Source: Paenarthrobacter nicotinovorans (GTDB lineage: Bacteria; Actinomycetota; Actinomycetes; Actinomycetales; Micrococcaceae). Taken from it: DNA of 64,000 nucleotides. Location: assembly GCF_007670255.1 (NCBI RefSeq), contig NZ_SZVS01000004.1, forward strand, positions 308,886 to 372,885, read 5' to 3'. The notes beneath the pieces were generated by a model that worked only from the letters and a program-made list of their open reading frames with translations, searched no databases and was not told where the DNA came from. Made by a program: the position numbers and the translations under genes. Numbering within the stretch: position 1 is the first letter of the stretch; every line of letters starts with the position of its first letter. This document shows positions 52,540 through 61,232 of the stretch, one piece after another.

Positions 52540-52866
52540 CCCCGAAACGGTCTGGTTCGAAGCGGCCTATTTGGGGGCGGGGTCCGGCAGCGGCCGTCTA
52601 AGGGAGCATCGCATCCGCTCAGCGGGTGCAACTGCGACCGAGGCCGCAGAGGACGCGGGCCCCGACAGGCCGTTGGCGACGCGGACCGTGGTGGCCCACT
52701 TTGATCTACCCGGGTGCGGCATTTGCTGGGAACGAATGCCTCACAGCAATACCGGGTTGGAGGTTCGCACTGGGACCTCCGGGGGCTGGGCCGCCTTGGC
52801 TCGGGATTTGGCCCAGTCCCCACCTTTTTGTTTGTTCTTTACTCCTCCCTGAAAGGGATCACGGCC
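52540..52866 (+). other. Long untranslated stretch before sdaA
   Basis: 327 bp with no gene I can support: the frames are open in places but have no ribosome sites or family motifs. The sequence is GC-rich and structured (for example CTGGGCC near 52788 with GGCCCAG near 52811). GAAAGGG at 52851-52857 serves sdaA. It may hold a leader RNA; I recognise no known riboswitch. Confidence 0.45.
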
Positions 52867-54267
52867 ATGGCTGTTGGTGTTTTCGATCTGTTCTCTGTGG
52901 GCATTGGCCCGTCGAGTTCGCATACGGTGGGGCCGATGCGTGCCGGGGCGGTGTTCGCCCGGGAACTGCATGAATCCGGCGATCTGCCTGCCGTGGCGTC
53001 GTTGCGGGTGGATCTGTATGGTTCCTTGGCCGCGACGGGCAAAGGTCATGGCACGTTCACTGCCACGCTGCTGGGTCTCGAAGGCTACGAACCGGAGTTG
53101 ATCCTGCCTGATGAGGTGGAAGAACGCCTCGCGTCGATCGAGGAAACCGGCAAGCTGAATCTCGCCGGAGAAGTCCTGCTGGAGTACGGCGTTGCGGATA
53201 TGGTGTTGCATCCGTTGACGGTGTTGCCGCGGCATACGAATGGGATGAAGTTCGTGGTCTCTGATGCTGAGGGGAACGTGCTGCGGGAGGCGACGTTTTT
53301 CTCGGTTGGTGGCGGGTTCATTGTGCGTGAGGGTGAGGAGAGCACGGCCCGGGTGGAGTTGGAGGAGTCCAAGGCGGAGTTGCCGTTGCCGTTCCGGACG
53401 GCGGCGGAGTTGTTGGGCCGGTGCGCGTCCAAAGGCTTGGGCATTTCCGACATCATGTTGATCAATGAGCGGGCGTCCCGGTCGGAGGAGGAGATCCGTG
53501 AGGGGCTGCTGCATATTTGGTCGGTGATGGAGGCCTGTGTTGAAACGTCCCTGAAGCGTGAGGGTGTGCTGCCCGGGGGCTTGCGGGTCCGTCGTCGTGC
53601 TCCTGATTGGTTGGAGCGGTTGTTGAAGGAGGACAAGGACCGGAACGATCCGAAGTATTGGCAGGAGTGGGTGAACCTGATCGCGTTGGCGGTCAATGAG
53701 GAGAACGCGTCCGGTGGGCGGGTGGTGACGGCTCCGACCAATGGTGCGGCGGGCATCATCCCGGCGGTTCTGTACTATGCGTTGAATTACGCTCCGGGCA
53801 TGGATCAGGCTACCCAGGCTGATAGGGATGATGTGGTGGTGCGGTTCTTGCTCGCTGCGGGTGCGGTGGGGGTTTTGTATAAGGAGCAGGCTTCGATTTC
53901 GGGTGCTGAGGTGGGGTGCCAGGGTGAGGTTGGTTCGGCGTCGTCGATGGCTGCTGCGGGGTTGGCTGAGGTGATGGGTGGTTCTCCGGCGCAGGTGGAG
54001 AACGCGGCAGAGATCGCGATGGAGCATAACCTGGGGCTGACGTGTGATCCGATCGGGGGGTTGGTGCAGATTCCGTGTATTGAGCGGAACGCGATTGCTG
54101 CGGCGAAGGCGATCAACGCGGCGAAGATGGCGTTGTGGGGTGATGGGACGCACCGGGTGTCCCTTGACGAGGTGATCGTGACCATGCGGGAAACGGGCAA
54201 GGACATGTCCCATAAGTACAAGGAAACAGCGATGGGCGGCCTCGCCGTCAACGTCGTCGAATGCTAG
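52867..54267 (+). CDS. sdaA: L-serine ammonia-lyase, iron-sulfur type
   Basis: 466 residues, single-chain L-serine dehydratase that turns serine into pyruvate and ammonia with a 4Fe-4S cluster. Opening [20 protein letters not shown], cluster-ligand cysteines in [11 protein letters not shown] and [22 protein letters not shown] 52867 begins the conserved [12 protein letters not shown]. Codon use differs slightly from neighbours (more TTG/GTG, GGG, GGT), but the gene is intact. In this module it drains serine formed by GlyA into pyruvate. Confidence 0.94.
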   Translation: MAVGVFDLFSVGIGPSSSHTVGPMRAGAVFARELHESGDLPAVASLRVDLYGSLAATGKGHGTFTATLLGLEGYEPELILPDEVEERLASIEETGKLNLAGEVLLEYGVADMVLHPLTVLPRHTNGMKFVVSDAEGNVLREATFFSVGGGFIVREGEESTARVELEESKAELPLPFRTAAELLGRCASKGLGISDIMLINERASRSEEEIREGLLHIWSVMEACVETSLKREGVLPGGLRVRRRAPDWLERLLKEDKDRNDPKYWQEWVNLIALAVNEENASGGRVVTAPTNGAAGIIPAVLYYALNYAPGMDQATQADRDDVVVRFLLAAGAVGVLYKEQASISGAEVGCQGEVGSASSMAAAGLAEVMGGSPAQVENAAEIAMEHNLGLTCDPIGGLVQIPCIERNAIAAAKAINAAKMALWGDGTHRVSLDEVIVTMRETGKDMSHKYKETAMGGLAVNVVEC

Positions 54268-54284
54268 GCAAGGAAGCACATCAC

Positions 54285-55292
54285 ATGACTCTCGCCCCTG
54301 AAGGCCGCAAGTTGCTGCGCGTTGAGGCCCGCAACGCACAAACCCCTGTTGAGCGTAAGCCTGAGTGGATCAAGGCCAAGGTCCAGATGGGTCCTGAGTT
54401 TGTCGGGTTGAAGAACCTGGTGAAGAAGGAAGGCCTGCACACGGTGTGCGAGGAGGCCGGGTGCCCGAACATTTTCGAGTGCTGGGAAGACAAGGAAGCG
54501 ACGTTCCTGATCGGCGGGTCCGAATGCACCCGGCGCTGTGATTTCTGCCAGATCGATACCGGCAAGCCCTCCCCGCTGGACCGCTTCGAACCGACCAAGG
54601 TCGCCCGCTCCGTGCAGGCCATGCAGCTGCGCTACGCGACCGTGACCGGGGTGGCCCGCGACGACCTCGAAGACGAGGGCGTGTGGCTGTACGCCGAAAC
54701 GGTCCGGAAAATCCATGAACTGAACCCCGGCACCGGGGTGGAGTTGCTGATCCCGGACTTCTCCGGAAAACCCGAACACATCGCCGCGATCTGCGACTCC
54801 AAACCCGAAGTGTTCGCCCACAACGTCGAGACCGTGCCCCGCATTTTCAAGCGGATCCGTCCGGCGTTCCGGTACGAGAGGTCCCTGGATGTCATCACCC
54901 AGGGCCGGAACCTGGGCATGGTGACCAAGTCCAACCTGATCCTGGGCATGGGCGAGACCCGCGAGGAAATCTCCGAAGCCCTGCGCGACCTGCACGCCGC
55001 CGGATGTGACCTGATCACGATCACCCAGTACCTGCGCCCGTCCGAACGGCACCTGCCCGTGGACCGGTGGGTCAAGCCCCAGGAATTCGTGGACCTCCAG
55101 CACGAAGCCGAAGAAATCGGCTTCCTCGGCGTCATGTCCGGGCCCTTGGTGCGTTCCTCCTACCGCGCCGGCCGGCTCTGGGCCACCGCCATGCGCAAAA
55201 AGGGCTGGGACATCCCCGAAGCCCTCGCCCACATCGAGTCCTCCGGCACCACCCGCCAGGAAGCCTCCACCATCCTCGCCGCCCACCACTGA
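54285..55292 (+). CDS. lipA: lipoyl synthase
   Basis: 335 residues, radical-SAM enzyme that inserts sulfur into octanoyl-GcvH and E2 subunits. Auxiliary cluster cysteines in [13 protein letters not shown] and radical-SAM cysteines in [11 protein letters not shown] (about 85-95); the C-terminal YRAGRLW contains the third auxiliary-cluster region. ATG 54285 follows AAGGAAGCAC. lipB is not in the window. The placement after sdaA links lipoate supply to the glycine-cleavage system. Confidence 0.94.
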   Translation: MTLAPEGRKLLRVEARNAQTPVERKPEWIKAKVQMGPEFVGLKNLVKKEGLHTVCEEAGCPNIFECWEDKEATFLIGGSECTRRCDFCQIDTGKPSPLDRFEPTKVARSVQAMQLRYATVTGVARDDLEDEGVWLYAETVRKIHELNPGTGVELLIPDFSGKPEHIAAICDSKPEVFAHNVETVPRIFKRIRPAFRYERSLDVITQGRNLGMVTKSNLILGMGETREEISEALRDLHAAGCDLITITQYLRPSERHLPVDRWVKPQEFVDLQHEAEEIGFLGVMSGPLVRSSYRAGRLWATAMRKKGWDIPEALAHIESSGTTRQEASTILAAHH

Positions 55293-55333
55293 ACCAGCGC
55301 TGCAGGGGATTCTGCGGCGTGGGTTAGCTCTTT

Positions 55334-55378
55334 ACGACGGCGGTCGGTCGCCTTGAGAAGGTGACCGACCGCCGTCGT
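55334..55378 (+). terminator. 21-bp hairpin terminating the glycine module
   Basis: Arms 55334-55354 and 55358-55378 pair over 21 bp with one G-T and a 3-nt loop GAG. CGTTTGAGACG follows. A very stable structure 41 bp beyond lipA, likely terminating the module. Confidence 0.7.
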
Positions 55379-55777
55379 CGTTTGAGACGTGGTGGCGAAA
55401 CCATCGAACACCAGCGCAATTTTTGCTCAAGATGGGCACAATGTTGGCGCAGCAACGCTGGACTGCTGCCTGGGGCCCATGCAGAGGCCGCGTCCACTCC
55501 TTGGACACCATTCGAGAAGGCGAGTACCGCCTGGCCCGCCATGGCTGGGATGACAGCAGCCTTACTAAGTAGTCCTCCCCGAGAAGGCGAGTACTCGCAT
55601 CTAGTAGGTGGGTATTTGAGGGACGTTGTTCGAACGAAAAATTGAGGTATTCCGATTTGTAGCCATCGGACTTGCCATGCCTGAACCATTGGGTGCATCG
55701 CTTCATCCGCCAGCAACGGACGGATGCTGGGGGTTGCACAGCGGCTCCCCGGACCAGACCAACCAAGGAGTCACATC
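55379..55777 (+). other. Gene-free leader with a 15-bp direct repeat before the secreted cassette
   Basis: No protein gene is supported. CGAGAAGGCGAGTAC occurs at 55513-55527 and again at 55580-55594. TACTAAGTAGTC at 55564-55575 repeats the first 12 bases of the promoter motif at 24503. CAGC...GCTG pairings occur near 55711-55730. AAGGAG (55766) belongs to the first secreted protein. May contain the promoter and a regulatory RNA. Confidence 0.45.
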
Positions 55778-56233
55778 ATGCGCAAGCTTTCCAAGAAGAG
55801 CCGGATCACCGCCGCGGTCGCGGGCGTCGCACTGGTAGCAGTGGGTGGCGGAGCCGCCTACGCCTACTGGACCACTACAGGCTCAGGCACCGGAGCTGCC
55901 ACCAACTCGGCCGGCGGCGGAACCGTCACCCTCCACGCCAACTTCGCGGGCGGCCTCGCTCCGGGAAACTCGGTCCCGGTGACGTACACCGCTGACAACT
56001 CCACCACTTCAAGCACCGTGGTGGGAGCCCTGAACGCCAGTGTGACCACCAACGTGGCCGGCTGTCTCCCTGCCTGGTTCGAGGTCACTGCCGTCACGTC
56101 GAACAGCCCCGTCGCAGCCAACAGCACCGGTACCCAGGTGGGCACCGGAACGCTGAAGTTCAACGACAGCACCACCGTCAACCAGGATGCCTGCAAGTCG
56201 GCCATCGTGACGGTCACCGTCGGCAGCCTGTAG
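55778..56233 (+). CDS. secreted protein with aromatic post-signal motif, TasA/camelysin-like (subunit 1)
   Basis: 151 residues. Signal region KSRITAAVAGVALVAVGGGA followed by AYAYWTTTGSGTGAATNS; this resembles the AYFSD...S signature after SipW-dependent signal peptides of TasA/CalY fibre proteins. The mature part is Thr/Ser/Val-rich (GTVTLHANFAGGLAPGNSVP) with paired Cys (VAGCLPAW, NQDACKSA), so a small beta-sandwich with one disulfide is likely. AAGGAG is well placed. A perfect terminator follows, so it may be expressed at higher level than the next three genes. No known family could be named with certainty. Confidence 0.7.
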   Translation: MRKLSKKSRITAAVAGVALVAVGGGAAYAYWTTTGSGTGAATNSAGGGTVTLHANFAGGLAPGNSVPVTYTADNSTTSSTVVGALNASVTTNVAGCLPAWFEVTAVTSNSPVAANSTGTQVGTGTLKFNDSTTVNQDACKSAIVTVTVGSL

Positions 56234-56243
56234 GACCTCGACG

Positions 56244-56284
56244 CCGGGGTCCGCCTTGTGATGGCGGACCCCGGACCATTCTTT
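56244..56284 (+). terminator. 12-bp hairpin terminator after the first secreted gene
   Basis: CCGGGGTCCGCC (56244-56255) pairs perfectly with GGCGGACCCCGG (56263-56274), loop 7 nt, then ACCATTCTTTT. Probably partial termination between the first and later genes of the cassette. Confidence 0.75.
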
Positions 56285-56334
56285 TCCACGCACCTTCTCC
56301 ACCGCACCCAAGCCAACGTCCGAAAAGAGCTTCC

Positions 56335-57183
56335 ATGGACCACCGCCCAGAGCGCACCGTACCGTTCCACCGAGGTGGAGTCCTTCGTGCGTTGCTGCTG
56401 GCCTTGCTGGTGGCCATCACACCGGTTGCGGCTCTCGCTGCCAGCAACGGCCAAGGAGGCGCCCAGGGAAGCGCTGCAAAACCGCCGACGGGGATCACTG
56501 TGGCGTTGTCGCCGTCGAGCCGAACGGTTGACCAGGGACAAGCTGCGACATTCACGGTGTCGGCCACGTCAACGGGTGGATTCGTCGGGTCTGTTGCGTT
56601 TTCAGTCAGCGGCCTGCCAGCCGGCGCCACCGCCAGTTTCGCGCCGGCGTCGGTTTACCTCACCTCCGGAAGCACCGCCCAGACGACGCTGACTGTCGGC
56701 ACCGCCACCACGACGCCGGTCGCCAAGACGGATTTCACGGTCAAGGCGAGCAGCGGAACGGTCGTGTCCAACACGGCACCCGGCCAATTGCAGGTCCTGG
56801 AAGTCAAGCGGAATTTCGGCGTAACGGGGACAGTGAAGGGCTTGCTCGCACCGGGTGTCGCACAGTCCATCGAACTGGAGATCTCCAACCCGGAGAAAAA
56901 GAGCATCGCCGTGACCAATCTTTCCGTTTCCATCAGCCAGGTGGTCCGAACCCAGGCGGCAATCGCGGCCAACCTTCCCTGCACTACGGCTGACTACAAA
57001 CTCACCCAATACTCGGGCGCATATCCGTTGGCAGTGGACCCCGGTGTTCGAACACTTTCAGCGCTCCGCGTGCCGGAACCAAGCTGGCCCCGGATCACGA
57101 TGCTCGACACTCCCAAACTCCAGGATGGCTGCAAAGGCGCCACCATCCAGCTCACGTACTCCGGCACGGGACAAGGCAACTGA
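56335..57183 (+). CDS. secreted Ig-like protein (subunit 2)
   Basis: 282 residues. Signal peptide in the first 36 residues (GVLRALLLALLVAITPVAALA), then an Ig-like domain (VALSPSSRTVDQGQAATFTV to LTVGTATTTPVAKTDFTV, about 50-140) and a second beta-rich part with two Cys (NLPCTTADY, QDGCKGATI) matching the arrangement in subunits 1 and 3. No membrane anchor or sortase motif. Could be a larger fibre or adhesin component. Begins 60 bp after the terminator. Confidence 0.68.
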   Translation: MDHRPERTVPFHRGGVLRALLLALLVAITPVAALAASNGQGGAQGSAAKPPTGITVALSPSSRTVDQGQAATFTVSATSTGGFVGSVAFSVSGLPAGATASFAPASVYLTSGSTAQTTLTVGTATTTPVAKTDFTVKASSGTVVSNTAPGQLQVLEVKRNFGVTGTVKGLLAPGVAQSIELEISNPEKKSIAVTNLSVSISQVVRTQAAIAANLPCTTADYKLTQYSGAYPLAVDPGVRTLSALRVPEPSWPRITMLDTPKLQDGCKGATIQLTYSGTGQGN

Positions 57184-57184
57184 C

Positions 57185-57700
57185 ATGAAGACCACAGTCC
57201 GGACACCCCGCATCGCCGCACCAGGCCGCCTTGCACGAACCGCCGCAGCCACAGTAGCGCTGTGTGTGTTGGGCGGCGTCGGAACCGCCTACGCCTACTG
57301 GACCGCCACCGGCGTCGGAAGCGGATCCTCTACCAATGGCACGATGCAGAACGTTACGGTGGACGCGCTGGTCACGGGGGACACCGTGCAAACCAGTTTG
57401 GTTCCCGGAGGAACCGCCGACGTCCTGGTGCGGGCGTCGAACCCCAACCCCCACGCTGTCACCATCTATGGATTCGCGGCCAACGGGCCTGTTTCTGTCG
57501 ACGACGCCCACGCATCCTGCACTACCACCGGAGTAACTTTCACACCCCCCGCCGCGCCGCTCAGCCCGCCCATCACCATCGGGGCGAACAGCTCCATCCT
57601 CGTGACGTTGCAGGGTGCAGCCAGCATGGGCACCACATCCATGTCCGCCTGCCAAGGCGCCCAATTCGCCATCCCCGTAACGCTGGAGGTACGGAAGTGA
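57185..57700 (+). CDS. secreted protein with aromatic post-signal motif (subunit 3)
   Basis: 171 residues. Basic N-terminus, hydrophobic core TAAATVALCVLGGVGTA and then AYAYWTATGVGSGSSTNG, the same signature as subunit 1. The mature domain has TVQTSLVPGGTADVLV, HASCTTTGV and MSACQGAQF, so two Cys again. The ATG directly follows the previous stop. Probably a second beta-sandwich subunit related to the first. Confidence 0.7.
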   Translation: MKTTVRTPRIAAPGRLARTAAATVALCVLGGVGTAYAYWTATGVGSGSSTNGTMQNVTVDALVTGDTVQTSLVPGGTADVLVRASNPNPHAVTIYGFAANGPVSVDDAHASCTTTGVTFTPPAAPLSPPITIGANSSILVTLQGAASMGTTSMSACQGAQFAIPVTLEVRK

Positions 57701-58944
57701 GCCAGGACCGTCAGCCTTCGCGCATCACTATGGGGCGGTGGAACCGCCTCTTGGTCATTGCGTTGGGTATCCTCCTTGTTTCCTTCGGCGGCCCTGCGGC
57801 CAGCGCCTTCTGGGGCTCCGTCAGCAGCGGCAACGGAGCGGTGAAAGCCGATTCCGTGGCCCAAGGGGCCAAGCCGACCACCAGCGTGTCCGGCACCAAT
57901 GTCACGGTCAACTGGGCGGCCAGTACGACGGCGGCCGGCAAGTCAGTGACCGGCTACAGCATCGGACGCTACAGTTCGGCCACCGGCGGTACGCGCGTTG
58001 CTGCGACCGGAACCTGCCAGGGTACGATCTCTGCTCTTTCGTGTGCCGAGGCAAGTGTCCCGGCCGGGACCTGGTACTACACGGTGACACCTATGCTCTC
58101 CCTGTGGCAGGGTGTCGAGAGTCCCCGCAGTGCCGGGACAACGCCTGTCACGGACACCACGCCGCCCACCGCCCCGGTGGTCAACGCCGTCGCGGTGATC
58201 AATGCGTCCCTCGCGGACAAGGTTCCGGTGAGTGGCACCGCCGAGGCCAACTCGTCGGTCACCCTCACTGTTTCAGGTACGGGTGGCCAGCCGATATCGC
58301 AGACGATCACGGCAAATGGTTCAGGGAACTGGACGGCCGCGCCGGTTGATGTCAGGGGATTTGCCGACGGCACGATCAACTACTCGGCCAAGGCCACTGA
58401 CGCGGCCGGAAACGTCAGCGTGGCGGGCACGGCCAGCTCTTCCAAGGATGCGACAGCCCCGACTGTGACAAACGTTCAGCTTGGCAATGGCACCGGCGGG
58501 ACAGCGGGCAAGATCGACAAGGGCGATACTGTGACCATCACGTTCTCTGAGGCCCTGAACGCCAGCACCATCTGCAGCGCATGGACCGGCACCGGTAACC
58601 AAACCCTCAGTGGCGACAGCCAGGTCACGGTGGGTATTACGACGGCGAGTACGCTGACCGTCAACACTCCCGGGTGCTCGGCCCCGGCGGTGGGAAGCGT
58701 GGCGCTTGGAGCCTCGTACAACAACGGCAACACGGTCCTGACGTACTCAGGCGACTCCAAGCTGGTGTGGAACGCGGCGAACAAGACGCTGACCATCACC
58801 CTGGGATCAACCGTGACGGGAACTCCGAGCAACGCCAACCGCAACCCGTCCGCAGCGACCTACACTCCAGCTGCAGGCTTGACTGACCTGGCAGGCAACC
58901 TCCTCGGCACCAGTCAGGTACCGGGAACACCGTCCAGCTTCTGA
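57697..58944 (+). CDS. secreted multi-Ig protein with aromatic post-signal motif (subunit 4)
   Basis: 415 residues. Signal region LLVIALGILLVSFGGPAAS followed by AFWGSVSSGNGAVKADSV, a variant of the same signature. Then a fibronectin-III-like part (VTVNWAASTTAAGKSVTGY), a Bap/Big-like repeat (KVPVSGTAEANSSVTLTV; GTINYSAKATDAAGNVS) and a C-terminal Ig-like part (KIDKGDTVTITFSEALNAS). The GTG start overlaps the previous stop as GTGA and has CTGGAGG upstream. It looks like a surface or extracellular adhesin closing the cassette. The longer frame upstream is out of context. Confidence 0.7.
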   Translation: MSQDRQPSRITMGRWNRLLVIALGILLVSFGGPAASAFWGSVSSGNGAVKADSVAQGAKPTTSVSGTNVTVNWAASTTAAGKSVTGYSIGRYSSATGGTRVAATGTCQGTISALSCAEASVPAGTWYYTVTPMLSLWQGVESPRSAGTTPVTDTTPPTAPVVNAVAVINASLADKVPVSGTAEANSSVTLTVSGTGGQPISQTITANGSGNWTAAPVDVRGFADGTINYSAKATDAAGNVSVAGTASSSKDATAPTVTNVQLGNGTGGTAGKIDKGDTVTITFSEALNASTICSAWTGTGNQTLSGDSQVTVGITTASTLTVNTPGCSAPAVGSVALGASYNNGNTVLTYSGDSKLVWNAANKTLTITLGSTVTGTPSNANRNPSAATYTPAAGLTDLAGNLLGTSQVPGTPSSF

Positions 58945-59004
58945 GGTGACGTGGGGCACTATCTGCCCCACAAGCCGCACTAGCCCAACAGCCCGGGCGT
59001 AACC

Positions 59005-60132
59005 TTGAGAGCGGACGCCAGCGCCGCCGTCGTACGTTTGATCCTGCGACGAAAGGCGAGCCGCCCCTTGAAGGCTGTAGCGGAAATGTTCACGATGGGT
59101 CCTGGAAACAAGGACCACCATCCCGCCCTCCGCTGCGCAGTAGGTGTGTTCGTCCCGCTGATCACGCTGATGCTGATCGGCCGCCTGGACCTCGCGGTGT
59201 TTGCCTCGTTTGGTGCCTTTACGGGTATCTATGGGCGCAACGAACCCCATAGCGTCCGGTTCCGGAGCCAGTTGCGGGCCGGCGGTTTCATGCTTTTCAT
59301 CATTCTCCTGGCCACATTGACTGCCCGTTTTGCCCATGCATGGGGCATCGAAGGTGCGGCGTATTCATGGCTTCTGACCGGCGCTACGACCGTCGTTGCT
59401 GGCGTGTGTTCGGTGGTGGTGGCTGCCTGGCGCTTGCGGCCGGGCGGCTCCCTCTTTCACATCTTCGCCTTTGCCGCCATCGCATCGATTCCGGCCCAGC
59501 CCCCGCTTGGGGAAGCCCTCCTGGTTGCTGTAGGGACCACGGTTCTTTGCCTTGCGATCGGCATGTCGGCCCGCGTAGTCAAGAGTCACAGGACTCCGTG
59601 GAAACGTCCGCCACCTATTCGGCATACCCCTGCCGAGCGCCGGGCGATCTGGTTGGAAGGCGGCGGTTATCTGGTGGCTGCCGGCTTGGCGGGAACGATC
59701 GCCACGCTGGTGGGGGAGCGGCTCGGCTTCGGTCACACCTATTGGGCGATGGTTGCGGCGGTGGTTCCCCTGGTGGGCCACTCAACCCGGCACAGGGTCA
59801 GCCGCGGCATCCAAAGAATTGCCGGTACAGTGCTTGGGCTCGTGCTGCTGGCCGGCATTCTGTGGCTGAATCCCGCGCCGTGGGCCATGGTCCTGGTGAT
59901 TGCGGTGTGCCAGTTTGGTGCGGAAATGTTCATCGCCCGCCAGTACCTCGTGGCGCAGGTGTTCGTTACGCCGCTGGCGTTGTTCGCCACGCTTCTGGCT
60001 GCTCCGGTGGATCCCGCTCTGTTGCTGCGCGACCGGATTGTCGAGACCGTCATTGGTGCCGCCGTCGGTGTGGCCGTGGTGGTGGCTCCGGCCCTCTGGC
60101 GCCGTGCAGGAATTCGTCGCGCCGACTCCTGA
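59005..60132 (+). CDS. FUSC-family membrane protein (aromatic acid exporter-like)
   Basis: Up to 375 residues, about nine to ten hydrophobic segments, including VFVPLITLMLIGRLDLAVFA, FMLFIILLATLTARFAHAWG and a repeat-like second half starting GGGYLVAAGLAGTIATLV, RLGFGHTYWAMVAAVVPLVG (the FUSC-type motif). Relatives export aromatic acids. The start is unsure: TTG 59005 has no ribosome site, an ATG lies at 59086. Upstream of a MarR gene with a dyad operator between them, suggesting the regulator controls export of aromatic compounds. Confidence 0.75.
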   Translation: MRADASAAVVRLILRRKASRPLKAVAEMFTMGPGNKDHHPALRCAVGVFVPLITLMLIGRLDLAVFASFGAFTGIYGRNEPHSVRFRSQLRAGGFMLFIILLATLTARFAHAWGIEGAAYSWLLTGATTVVAGVCSVVVAAWRLRPGGSLFHIFAFAAIASIPAQPPLGEALLVAVGTTVLCLAIGMSARVVKSHRTPWKRPPPIRHTPAERRAIWLEGGGYLVAAGLAGTIATLVGERLGFGHTYWAMVAAVVPLVGHSTRHRVSRGIQRIAGTVLGLVLLAGILWLNPAPWAMVLVIAVCQFGAEMFIARQYLVAQVFVTPLALFATLLAAPVDPALLLRDRIVETVIGAAVGVAVVVAPALWRRAGIRRADS

Positions 60133-60175
60133 CCGAGTTGCGTTGGTCACTCGACCAGCCATAAACCTATACATC

Positions 60176-60197
60176 GTCTAGTATTAATTGGTTAGAC
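60176..60197. promoter_or_regulatory. Dyad operator upstream of the MarR gene
   Basis: GTCTA (60176-60180) and TAGAC (60193-60197) flank TATTAATT-rich DNA 33 bp before the marR ATG; CATGTCTA follows at 60208. MarR proteins commonly bind such AT-centred dyads over their own promoter. Confidence 0.5.
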
Positions 60198-60229
60198 AAG
60201 CGAGATACATGTCTACCAAAGGACTGGTG

Positions 60230-60730
60230 ATGACCGATATAAGTGAACGTCAGGGCTATTGGTACGGGCTGGAGAGCCGCAAGCAGATGGGCGCTGTGGA
60301 CGTCCTGAATGCGCTCAGGGACTACCGGACCGCAGAGGCGGAGATGAGGCGCCGGACGCGCGCATCCATGGGAATGGGTGAAACCGACCTGCTGGCTTTG
60401 CGCTACCTTCTTGAAGCCCAGCGCGCCGGCCGCGAGGTCGGGCCTAAGGAGCTGGCTGTCCGGCTCGGCGTAACGTCCGCTTCGATGACTTCGCTTGTCG
60501 ATCGTTTGGTGAGGTCGGGATACGTGGTCAGGGAGCCCCATCCGACCGACCGGCGCGCCCTCATTTTGCGCCCCACCCCCGGCTCGGACCAGGAGGTGCG
60601 CAGCACGTTGGGCGAAATGCATGCCCGGATGATGGAGGCCGCTGAAACCTTGAGCGGCGAGGATGCTGCGGTGGTAGTGGAGTTCCTCCGGCGTATGAGA
60701 AAGGCGATCGACGGCATCGCTGCTGCATGA
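60230..60730 (+). CDS. MarR-family transcriptional regulator
   Basis: 166 residues. The HTH is VGPKELAVRLGVTSASMTSLVDRLVRSGY (positions about 65-93) and the wing holds REPHPTDRRALILRPT, with flanking dimerisation helices. ATG 60230 has AAAGGA 8 bp upstream; an earlier in-frame ATG at 60209 is possible. The divergent-style operator in front suggests autorepression. The adjacent FUSC gene is a likely target. Confidence 0.87.
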   Translation: MTDISERQGYWYGLESRKQMGAVDVLNALRDYRTAEAEMRRRTRASMGMGETDLLALRYLLEAQRAGREVGPKELAVRLGVTSASMTSLVDRLVRSGYVVREPHPTDRRALILRPTPGSDQEVRSTLGEMHARMMEAAETLSGEDAAVVVEFLRRMRKAIDGIAAA

Positions 60731-60830
60731 CGGGAAGCCGGCCTGAGTGGGCGCCCGGACTGGACATTATTCATAAGTACACATATAACTAGATAGCCAA
60801 GCTACTTACTAGTGAATGTGTGGAAGAACG

Positions 60831-61232
60831 ATGACAGTTTCGCTGCGTGAACCAAGCTCCGCACCAGTGGCTGAAACCGCCGTGGAAGTTCTCACGGACC
60901 AAGTAGTTCCCATGGGGCCCGTGCACTGCGGTTCCCACATGGCCATCTCCGCCGGACCCGCCTTCGACGCCATGAAGTGGGTCTCCGTGGAACCCATCTG
61001 GCCGGAATGGGCCTGCGGATGCGGTTTCCGGATGGACATTGACGCCCTGGATCCCGTGAGCGCCGTATGGATCGCGGCACTTCGCAGGCAGAGCCTCCAG
61101 CACGAGCTGGCCATCTCCCAGAACACCCTTGCACTGGCCTTCAAGAAGGCCGTTGACGCCGGCGTCAACCCCCATGCCCTTGCACAGGTAGCAGGAGTCC
61201 CTGCTGCCGAAATCGAAACCCTCCTCGGATGA
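60831..61232 (+). CDS. hypothetical protein with CxC motif, coupled to kinase
   Basis: 133 residues, no recognised family. A Cys at 33 (VHCGSH) and ACGCGF (62-64) suggest a metal site or disulfide. The C-terminal third (ALAFKKAVDAGVNPHALAQV) looks like a small HTH-like or helical domain (VAGVPAAEIETLLG), similar to a degenerate XRE-type motif. ATG 60831 is chosen because GGAAGA precedes it; ATG 60816 is possible. Overlaps the kinase gene by 4 bp, so the two products probably act together. TTACTAGT occurs 25 bp upstream. Confidence 0.65.
   Translation: MTVSLREPSSAPVAETAVEVLTDQVVPMGPVHCGSHMAISAGPAFDAMKWVSVEPIWPEWACGCGFRMDIDALDPVSAVWIAALRRQSLQHELAISQNTLALAFKKAVDAGVNPHALAQVAGVPAAEIETLLG

Noticed and set aside
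52490..52852. Open frame before sdaA
   Set aside because: No ribosome site or recognisable domain; Pro/Arg/Gly/Ala composition is typical of chance frames in GC-rich DNA.
55324..55766. Minus-strand frames between lipA and the secreted cassette
   Set aside because: They run through the terminator hairpin and have no domain pattern or plausible start.
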